Shown piece after piece: positions 57,831 to 64,000 of a stretch of 64,000 nucleotides of DNA; the first letter of the stretch is position 1; each line of letters begins with the position of its first letter. A program made the position numbers and the translations under genes. Source of the stretch: Curtobacterium sp. GC_Cur_3. Lineage in GTDB: Bacteria > Actinomycetota > Actinomycetes > Actinomycetales > Microbacteriaceae. Below the pieces are notes generated by a model. It worked only from the letters and a program-made list of their open reading frames with translations, ran no database searches and was not told where the DNA came from. Location of the stretch: positions 1 through 64,000 of the forward strand of contig NZ_JALNUI010000009.1 of NCBI RefSeq assembly GCF_026544205.1, in the 5' to 3' direction.

Positions 57831-58811
57831 GAGACTCCGATACCCGCGGAGCAGCAGATGTCACTCACCTTGGACCGGTCATCACTTCAACGAGTCGTAG
57901 CCGTCATCAACAACAAAGGCGGCGTCGGCAAGACGACGCTCTGCGCCAACATTGGCGGCATCCTCGCAGAGGCGAACTGGCGGGTGCTCATCCTCGAGCT
58001 CGACCCACAGGGCAATCTCGGTCTCGACCTCGGGTACCGCCACACCGACGGTGACGACAAGGGGAGCGCGCTGTCGAAGTCGGTCCTGTTCGGTGACACT
58101 CTCATCCCGCTGAAGAACGTCCGCCCAAACCTGGACGTCCTGCCCGGGGGAGAGCACATCGAAATCCTCGACAAGGGCATCAGCCCGCGAATGAGCCAGT
58201 CCGGCTCCGAGGGCACGGCCGCTCGCCTCAGTCTCGCGAAGTCGCTCGCAGCCATCGGCGACAACTACGACCTCATCCTCCTTGACTGCCCACCAAACAT
58301 CGACAGCATCCAGATGCTCGCCGTCGCCGCTGCTCGGTACATCCTCATCCCGGCGAAGGCCGACGACGCGAGCATCGACGGCTTACGACTCACCGCTCGA
58401 CGCCTCGACAAGGTCGTGGACATCAACCCTGAAGTGGACCTCCTCGGCGTCGTGAACTTCGACTCAAGCACCTCTGAAACCAAGGTGCGTCAGGAGTTCT
58501 CCGACGACGTCGTCGAGGCCCTTGAAAGCGAGGAGGCGCGGAAGTTCATCTTCACCAGCTACGTCCGCCACTCCGGCGCAACCGCGAAGGCCGCTCGGAA
58601 GAAGCGGGTCCTCGTCCACGAACTGGAAAAGAGCGTCCAGAAGCAGGAGAAGTGGTACGAAGCACTCCGTCGTGGTGCCAAGCACATCTCCGCTGGCCCG
58701 CAGGCTGCCGGGAACGTCGCTGACAGCCTCTACGCAGTGACGCAGGAACTCACCGCGCGGTTGACGGCCGCTGAGGCAGAGGTTGCAGAGACGGAGGGGT
58801 CGCATGTCTGA
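57765..58811 (+). CDS. parA: ParA-family partition ATPase
   Basis: 348 residues. Deviant Walker A INNKGGVGKTTLCANIGG (residues about 49-66), LILELDPQGNLGLDLG, and Walker B YDLILLDCPPNIDSI. A repeat-encoded N-terminus (YQSDQRHQSHQS) precedes the ATPase. The stop overlaps the next gene by 8 bp. Drives plasmid segregation with the downstream protein. Confidence 0.93.
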   Translation: MVSADEGTYQSDQRHQSHQSAGETPIPAEQQMSLTLDRSSLQRVVAVINNKGGVGKTTLCANIGGILAEANWRVLILELDPQGNLGLDLGYRHTDGDDKGSALSKSVLFGDTLIPLKNVRPNLDVLPGGEHIEILDKGISPRMSQSGSEGTAARLSLAKSLAAIGDNYDLILLDCPPNIDSIQMLAVAAARYILIPAKADDASIDGLRLTARRLDKVVDINPEVDLLGVVNFDSSTSETKVRQEFSDDVVEALESEEARKFIFTSYVRHSGATAKAARKKRVLVHELEKSVQKQEKWYEALRRGAKHISAGPQAAGNVADSLYAVTQELTARLTAAEAEVAETEGSHV

Positions 58812-59472
58812 CGACGCTCGAACGATTGCTGGCCCACCGCGGCGGCCGAACAGCGGGGGAGGGGCGGCGTCACTGTTGCGCGCAAACCGCGCGGCTCAGC
58901 AGCAGAAGCAGCAGGCGCCGCAAGAACCGACGCGCACCGTGGGCCCACCTCCGCCCGCCCCTCACCGCACGGTGCAGCAGACCATCGCGTCGCCGCCCGA
59001 AGCGACAAATACCTTCGACTCCGAGGCCGTGACAGTGGGGGAGCCCTCGCCGTTCTCGCCCGTCGAGCAGGTTCCGCGACCGTCGGATGTTCCCGAGCAA
59101 CATGTCGCACCGCAGCCGACCGAGCAGACGGTGGCTTCCCCGCCGGTGCAGCCTGCTCCGGTTACGGCCGCTCAGGCGTTGCCGGTGCCGTCGACGCCGT
59201 ACACGCGGCGTCGTGACGGAGACACGGGGGCGGAACACCCGGACGACATCGTGAAGGTGACGTTTGAGGTTCGACGCGGTGACCGGGACAAGTTCAACAA
59301 CGCGTTCGCTGCTGCGATGCTCAACGAGGGGTACGTCACCCCGAAGGACATCCTGGTTCGCATCTACATGGACGAGACCAAGCGTCTCGAGGACACGTAC
59401 AACCACGGGCAACCGTTCCCGCAGCGCCAAAAGCAGGCACCGCGAGGCCGTCCCATCCGCCGGACGGAATGA
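58804..59472 (+). CDS. ParA partner / centromere-binding protein candidate
   Basis: 222 residues. Long disordered Pro/Gln-rich N-terminal region (QQKQQAPQEPTRTVGPPPPA) and a compact C-terminal domain (DIVKVTFEVRRGDRDKFNNA, YVTPKDILVRIYMDETKRLE) with beta-strand then helices as in ribbon-helix-helix proteins. Position after parA and the upstream repeats suggest it binds the centromere. The N-terminal basic start RTIAGPPRRPNSGGG could activate ParA. Confidence 0.7.
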   Translation: MSDDARTIAGPPRRPNSGGGAASLLRANRAAQQQKQQAPQEPTRTVGPPPPAPHRTVQQTIASPPEATNTFDSEAVTVGEPSPFSPVEQVPRPSDVPEQHVAPQPTEQTVASPPVQPAPVTAAQALPVPSTPYTRRRDGDTGAEHPDDIVKVTFEVRRGDRDKFNNAFAAAMLNEGYVTPKDILVRIYMDETKRLEDTYNHGQPFPQRQKQAPRGRPIRRTE

Positions 59473-59580
59473 CTCCAGCAGCGGACGCATACCGCGATGT
59501 CTGAGGCGCCCCTAGATCAGAAGCATGTATCCGCCCCGTCGACGGCAAGGAACTCTGCGACACGCCGACCAAGTTCCGCC

Positions 59581-59595
59581 GTGGGTATCTGATCC
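59581..59595 (+). repeat. Single iteron upstream of repA
   Basis: GTGGGTATCTGATCC, one variant copy of the origin iterons placed between parA partner and repA; could serve autoregulation. Confidence 0.6.
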
Positions 59596-59724
59596 GCGGC
59601 CACGCTGTGGGGGTACCAACTCGGATGGGGGAGCGCCAGGAACAGTGCGCTCTGCCGGGTGGGGCGCACTGACCAAGTCCGCTTCCGCGCGACCACTGCT
59701 TCCATCATGCCCCGGAAGGTCCTG

Positions 59725-60690
59725 ATGACCGACACCCTTGCAACCGAGCTGACCCTCATCGATGTGCCCGCTCATACGCCGATCCGCATCGACGAGACCA
59801 CGGCGCGTCTCGTCAACTACGCAGCGAACCTCGAAGGCGGTGACGAGGACGCCATGGACATCGGCTACTCGGCGCGCATATGGGCTCAGGTGTCCCTCCC
59901 GTACCGCAACCCGGGAAACATCCCGTACTGGGAACGGCGAAATGGTTCAGTGTCGCTGATGATGCAGCCGGCGCTGCTGTTGAACGCCGAGACGGGTGAG
60001 CGCACCCCCGCGTACCCGTACGGCGTCCTGCCGCGGCAAGCGATGAACTGGATGGCCACCGAGGCTGTCCTGACGCAGAGTAAGCAGCTCGAGCTCGGCC
60101 GGTCCATGAAGGCGTTCATGGCGAAGATCGGCCTCGCGCACGGCGGCCGGGACGCGAAGCGCGTCGCGGACGGTCTGCGTCGCCTGTTTGGCGCGAACCT
60201 CAGCGTTGAGGGCCTGGAGATTCGCCCAGATGGTCACGGTGAAGCGATCGAGTACTTCCGCATCGCTGACAGTGTCCGCCTCTGGTTCGGAAAGGACGAC
60301 GTCGAGGACAACGAAGGGCTCTGGCAGTCCACGGTGACCCTCTCGGAACGGTTCTACGACTCAATCGTCTCCTCGCCAGTTCCCATCGACCTCAACGCGA
60401 TGAAGGCCCTTGGGAAGTCGGCGATGCGCATGGACATCTACCTGTGGCTGACGTACCGCATGTTCTACCTGCGCAAGCCCACTCGGATCAAGTGGAACGA
60501 CCTCAACCTTCAGTTTGGGGCCCAGTACACGCAGCCGCACAAGTTCAAGGCGGCGTTCGAGGGACACCTCCGAGCCATCAAAATCATCTACCCGGAAGCT
60601 CGCGTCGAGCCGACGCCTGAGTACCTGATTCTCCGGCCCTCCAAGCCGCACGTGGAGCCGACCAAGCCGCGACGTGAGGTCGAAGACTAG
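59725..60690 (+). CDS. repA: Plasmid replication initiator RepA
   Basis: 321 residues. Follows the RepA-type initiator (plasmid encoded RepA) pattern: WAQVSLPYRNPGNIPYWERRNGSVSLMM, PYGVLPRQAMNWMATEAVLTQSKQLELGRSM, FMAKIGLAHGGRDAKRVADGLRRLFG and MRMDIYLWLTYRMFYLRKPTRIKWNDL, two winged-helix-like halves. ATG 59725 with GGAAGG five bases upstream; ATG 59707 is an alternative. Expected to bind the downstream iterons. Confidence 0.9.
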   Translation: MTDTLATELTLIDVPAHTPIRIDETTARLVNYAANLEGGDEDAMDIGYSARIWAQVSLPYRNPGNIPYWERRNGSVSLMMQPALLLNAETGERTPAYPYGVLPRQAMNWMATEAVLTQSKQLELGRSMKAFMAKIGLAHGGRDAKRVADGLRRLFGANLSVEGLEIRPDGHGEAIEYFRIADSVRLWFGKDDVEDNEGLWQSTVTLSERFYDSIVSSPVPIDLNAMKALGKSAMRMDIYLWLTYRMFYLRKPTRIKWNDLNLQFGAQYTQPHKFKAAFEGHLRAIKIIYPEARVEPTPEYLILRPSKPHVEPTKPRREVED

Positions 60691-60713
60691 GCCGAACAGC
60701 ACCGGAATCCGCG

Positions 60714-60737
60714 GAGGGGCGCCAGGTGGCGCCCCTC
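60714..60737 (+). terminator. Intrinsic terminator of repA
   Basis: GAGGGGCGCC, AGGT loop, GGCGCCCCTC, then TTCTTCT. Confidence 0.8.
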
Positions 60738-60753
60738 TTCTTCTGCGCAGTGA

Positions 60754-61549
60754 GGACCAGATACCCACGCCGCCCTTGCTCACCGGCCGCTCTGCCAGCG
60801 GCACGTGGGTATCTGGTCCTTCCCCTGACCTGGGCTTGCTGGATCTCAACCCGCGGCGGCGCCAGTCAGGTAGACACCCGTCCCCTACCGAGCAGACGTA
60901 AACGCCTGGGTGGGTATCTGGTCCAAAGACGTGGGTATCTGGTCCAAGGACGTGGGCATCTAGTCCAAGGACGTGGGCATCTAGTCCTAGACGTGGGTAT
61001 CTAGTCCGCGAATGCTCTGGACGATCATGGCCGATGTGTGGGGATCCAGTCCGCTTTCGCTGCCTATGGCGTCAGTCTCGGCGTGGGTATCTAGTCCGAG
61101 AACGTGGGTATCTGGTCCCCGCCGGCACCACCTGTCGCGGTTACTCTCACGGGCGGATCGGTGGCGCCGAGACACAGCGTGGGTATCTGGTCCGCAGCAC
61201 CGCTCGTCGGCCACTCATTTCGATGAGCGACGACCGATGCTGTGTGCGGCGGGGCCCGCTGGAGCGGCGTGGGTATCTGGTCCTCAAACGTGGGTCCTGG
61301 TCCTTCGACTGGCGACGACGCGGTGCGTGGGTATCTGGTCCCCTGACTCCAAGTCAGGAGAACGGGCGTACCAGTAATCGGTCTTCATGAGCGGTCCCTT
61401 GCGGGCGCATCTGCGGACATCTGGTCCTACTGACACGGCCGATCTTCATGTGGGTATCCAGTCCCCTGGCCGAGTGGTAGCGGGTTGCTTGACCTCGTCG
61501 TTCGCAGCTCGTTCGGCCGACCGCGGTCAACGGCGTGGGTATCCAGTCC
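60754..61549. repeat. Iteron array A (origin)
   Basis: About sixteen copies of CGTGGGTATCTGGTCC and variants (TAGTCC, CCAGTCC): 60754 (inverted), 60803, 60910, 60930, 60951, 60972, 60992, 61036, 61082, 61103, 61178, 61268, 61289 (shortened), 61326, 61414, 61450, 61534. Those at 60910-61007 are spaced about 20-21 bp, two DNA turns; later ones are irregular. Probable RepA binding sites. Confidence 0.88.
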
Positions 61550-61659
61550 TCACTCTGCGAGAACCTAGCCACGACACCGTGATGTCGGCGCACCGATTCG
61601 GTAGAGACCTTGCCGACAGAGAGAACTCCCCTCAATGGAACAGGTTGAGAGCGGGTACC

Positions 61660-61668
61660 TGTGGAAAA
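61660..61668 (-). promoter_or_regulatory. DnaA-box-like site
   Basis: TTTTCCACA on the minus strand; a second, TTCTCCACA, at 61933-61941. Both lie in the origin between the iteron groups and the primase-like gene. Confidence 0.5.
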
Positions 61669-61814
61669 TTCGCCGGAGCTCTGTGGTTGCGTTTGCTCAG
61701 CTCTTAGAACAGCTACCGGAGAGAACTACAGGAAGCACTACAGGGGGAGCCGGTTGCCAAGCGCAGGATCCGCATGCCTGTGCCGATCGCCGGGGGAGGG
61801 GCCATCGTGACAGT

Positions 61815-61918
61815 GGACCAGATACCCACGGTTGTAGGACCGAATACCCACGCGGTTCGGACCGGACACCCACGAATGCGGACTGGATACCCACGGAATC
61901 AGCGTGGGCATCCAGTCC
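61815..61918. repeat. Iteron array B, mostly inverted
   Basis: Four inverted copies (61815, 61838, 61859, 61880) spaced 21-23 bp and one direct copy (61903-61918), facing array A across ~265 bp. Confidence 0.85.
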
Positions 61919-62291
61919 TCGTCGCTGCTTCCTGTGGAGAACTCCTCGGAAGGTACGACGAAGCGGAGGTGGCCGCTACTTCCGGGGTCCTTCGGCTTCG
62001 CTCGAGGTTGAGTCGAATCCTTCGGATGGGCAGACACGGCAGCTCAGTGGTGACCGGCACGTCAATACGGACTGCGGTCCTGCGCTCAGTGCGGCCATGA
62101 CCGAACTCGCCTACTGTGAAGAAGCGCTGCCGGGCCAGGTAGCGAGCAATCGTCCGGATAGCGGACGTTGCTGCTGGCAGGTCCGCATCGGTGAGCGATG
62201 TGGGTTCCGAGTCGTGCATGCTGCTCGCCAAGCAATTTTTCGTGCACGCGTTCATGCGGAGAAAACGGCAATCAGGCGTGCATGCATGCTG
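61919..62291. other. Origin-flanking region without genes
   Basis: About 370 bp. Apart from the DnaA-box-like site at 61933 and short GCATGCATGC / GTCATGCAG palindromes near 62277-62300, no gene or repeat is recognised. Confidence 0.5.
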
Positions 62292-64000
62292 TCATGCAGC
62301 TAGCTCAAGATCGCGAAGCTGCTGCAGGAGCCCGTCCCTGACGAACCTCATAGCGGCTTGGTGGTCAGCACGCCCGTCGGTTGAGCACGGGTAAGTCGGG
62401 TACGCCTCGGGGCCGCCCTGATCATCAACGGATCGGAACATGACGACCTGCGTGGCGGGGGTTCGGTCGCGGCCGGATCTACCGGCCTTGCGGATGAGGT
62501 GGTTCTGCCACCAGGCCCAGAGGTCGCGCTCGTCGACGTACTGCTGTTCTCGGCGCTGGAGGATCCCGTCCACTCCGAGCTGCTTGGCCACGTGGGTTCG
62601 GAAATCATGGAGTCGCCGGCGCCAACCGGTGGGTGTGGCGATCGCGAGGGTCCAGCGCCGCATACGTGCGAGTGCAGCTCGTGCACGGCCGCGGGGGAGT
62701 CCTGCACGCTCAGCGACCACCTCAGGAGCGTGCTCATCCGTGGTCAGGCTTTCGTACACACGGCGGGCTGTGGGTCCGAGTGCTGCGCGGGTGAAGACGT
62801 CGTGCCGTCCGGCGTCGAGCCGATCTTCCAGAGCGTCTAAGAAAGCGACTCTCACGTCGAAGAGCTCGGCCGGGGGGCGGGCGGTCACATCGTAAAGTGG
62901 CCCGACGTGTTTGGAGGGTGTGGAAAACCGGTCCGTGAGTCGCCAAACGGCCGCGTTGGGGCCGTCTGCCTGGCGCCGGCGGGTGATCCATCCGGCTGCG
63001 TAGAGGCGACGGAGCGAGCGGTCGACGGTACTCGAGGGGATGCCGGTGGCGATCGCCACCGACCGGAGTGCGGCGGCGACGTCGCGGGAGCCGGAGCGCA
63101 GGGACAGCCAGGCGAGGTAGGTCAGGACGGTGCTGTCGTGCAAGTCCGCCTCGGTGCGGGTCCAGCGGCCCGGGGAGGCGGTAAACGCCTGCAGCATGGC
63201 CTCGACGACGTCGGCGATCCCGGTCAGGTCGGTGAGGTCGCGTTGTTCGCGTTCCTCGGGCGCGTGCCTGTACAGCACCGCACGGTCCTGCGCCTTCACC
63301 CACTGCCGCTCTAGGCGGGCGGCAGCCTCGGCTGGCTGTCGGGGCTCTCGGCCGCCGGTGGGGCGGTTGCGGGTCCGGTAGTGCTCCATGCCGGGTGCGG
63401 TCTTCGCGGCGTGCTCGACGTCGGCGAGGGTCCATTCGGACACCGCGGCCGCGAGCAGGCACAGGTAGCCGGTACGGGACGGGTCGCGGCCGCCGGCGAC
63501 GGTGGCCATGTGCGCCTCACCCCACGTCGGAAGGGTCCGATGCGCGTGGTGCCGGGCGTCGACGGGTCCGGTGGGGAAGGAGTCCGTGGGATCCACGGTC
63601 GGACGGAGCTCGCGGAACGCGGCAGTGACGCGGAGGAGATCTCCAGCAGTCACGGTCGGGGTGCGGAGCACGTCGACGTCGCCGGCGCCGGCCATCACCT
63701 CGGACGCGCCACCACGTGCGTGTGGGGTCAGGGGCGGGCGGACGGCGCCCGTGCGGTCGTTGCAGAGCAGACCGTGGTCAAGGGACGGCAGGACAGCTCG
63801 GGCGGCGCCGGCGAGCTGCACCATCGTGGCCTTGTCGACCCCGGCGAGGGGCACCCAGACGTGGAAGCCGCCGGTGGGGCTCGAGCGGCACACCACGTGC
63901 GGCACCTGTGCGTCACGGAGGATCCGCACCAGTACGCCGAGGTCCTCGGCCGCCTGGTCGAAGTCCTCCGGGGTCTTCGCGTCGAGGTCGAACGCAGCGA
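62292..64000 (-). CDS. Archaeo-eukaryotic-primase-like replication protein (5' end beyond the window)
   Basis: At least 568 residues; the frame stays open to the window edge, where AAFDLDAKTPEDFDQAAEDL continues upstream of the apparent GTG at 63929. Primase motifs: D-x-D in FDLDAK, SPTGGFHVWVPLAG (S-x-H), then RPPLTPHARGG. The middle is polar; residues C-terminal to ~270 hold winged-helix units (VAIATGIPSSTVDRSLRRLYAAGWITRRR and APEVVAERAGLPRGRARAALARM). Probably a plasmid primase/helicase-loading replication protein, facing RepA across the origin. Confidence 0.75.
   Translation of the reverse strand, partial: AAFDLDAKTPEDFDQAAEDLGVLVRILRDAQVPHVVCRSSPTGGFHVWVPLAGVDKATMVQLAGAARAVLPSLDHGLLCNDRTGAVRPPLTPHARGGASEVMAGAGDVDVLRTPTVTAGDLLRVTAAFRELRPTVDPTDSFPTGPVDARHHAHRTLPTWGEAHMATVAGGRDPSRTGYLCLLAAAVSEWTLADVEHAAKTAPGMEHYRTRNRPTGGREPRQPAEAAARLERQWVKAQDRAVLYRHAPEEREQRDLTDLTGIADVVEAMLQAFTASPGRWTRTEADLHDSTVLTYLAWLSLRSGSRDVAAALRSVAIATGIPSSTVDRSLRRLYAAGWITRRRQADGPNAAVWRLTDRFSTPSKHVGPLYDVTARPPAELFDVRVAFLDALEDRLDAGRHDVFTRAALGPTARRVYESLTTDEHAPEVVAERAGLPRGRARAALARMRRWTLAIATPTGWRRRLHDFRTHVAKQLGVDGILQRREQQYVDERDLWAWWQNHLIRKAGRSGRDRTPATQVVMFRSVDDQGGPEAYPTYPCSTDGRADHQAAMRFVRDGLLQQLRDLELAA

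Noticed and set aside
60754-61918. CRISPR array
   Set aside because: Repeats are only ~16 bp, irregularly spaced and occur in both orientations, with no cas genes; they are iterons next to repA.
1-64000. tRNA or rRNA genes
   Set aside because: No cloverleaf or conserved rRNA stretches were noticed; a tRNA scan would be needed to exclude them formally.

Overview
The window is high-GC actinobacterial DNA, probably from the Microbacteriaceae (inferred from protein character, SD-poor starts and many leaderless-type promoters of the form TANNNT-N6-start codon). It is a plasmid. It carries a RepA-type initiator beside about twenty iterons, a ParA with a partner protein and an upstream repeat-rich centromere, an unusual ParB-like protein, an ArdC-like antirestriction protein, and at the right edge the 3' part of an archaeo-eukaryotic-primase-like replication gene that runs off the window.

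Layout. 0-8 kb (all minus strand): ArdC-like protein, ParB-like protein and small plasmid proteins, two paralogous ~210-bp structured leaders whose end arms co-vary, a 6C-type RNA, an Arr-like ADP-ribosyltransferase-fold protein, and a two-gene DUF4365 module. 8-21.3 kb and again 32-35.7 kb: an array of short, functionally unrelated stand-alone genes in both orientations (GNATs, HADs, VOC, LysE, FAD oxidase, two S66 peptidases, P-loop kinase, beta-lactamase-like hydrolase, TIR protein, DUF3626, tiny membrane proteins). At most boundaries lies one copy of a ~27-bp palindrome built on GTCCCGATAGCCGA and its inverse. Several genes take their stop codon from it, and one duplicated segment is cut exactly where a palindrome begins. 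This looks like a gene-cassette array that is not a classical integron, and it is the best candidate for an undescribed system here.

21,942-31,991 is a complete 10,050-bp Tn552/Tn402-like transposon (DDE transposase, AAA+ partner, serine resolvase) with long inverted repeats and a 7-bp target duplication GTTGAGA. It sits in the probable res region of a resident serine recombinase inside the array. Its cargo is a fluoride-resistance operon: a universal stress protein, phosphoglycerate mutase, two CrcB/Fluc subunits, inorganic pyrophosphatase and enolase. The leader of this operon folds like a ligand-responsive switch that hides the first ribosome-binding site. A LysR regulator, a TDT-family transporter and a uracil-DNA-glycosylase-like gene follow.

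33.9-38.5 kb holds redox enzymes with their regulators (TetR, PadR). 38.8-51.5 kb is a long sugar/polyol operon: SorC-type repressor, ribose-type ABC importer, two SIS isomerases, FGGY kinase, a ribulose-phosphate-epimerase domain fused in frame to a zinc dehydrogenase, an SDR, a second zinc dehydrogenase and 6-phosphogluconate dehydrogenase. 51.9-56.3 kb is an operon (aminotransferase, RidA, GNAT, YbaK-like, MFS) divergent from an XRE-cupin regulator, with a perfect 16-bp palindrome between them. 56.4-57.4 kb holds decayed genes, including a broken serine recombinase. 57.4-62.3 kb is the partition and replication core.
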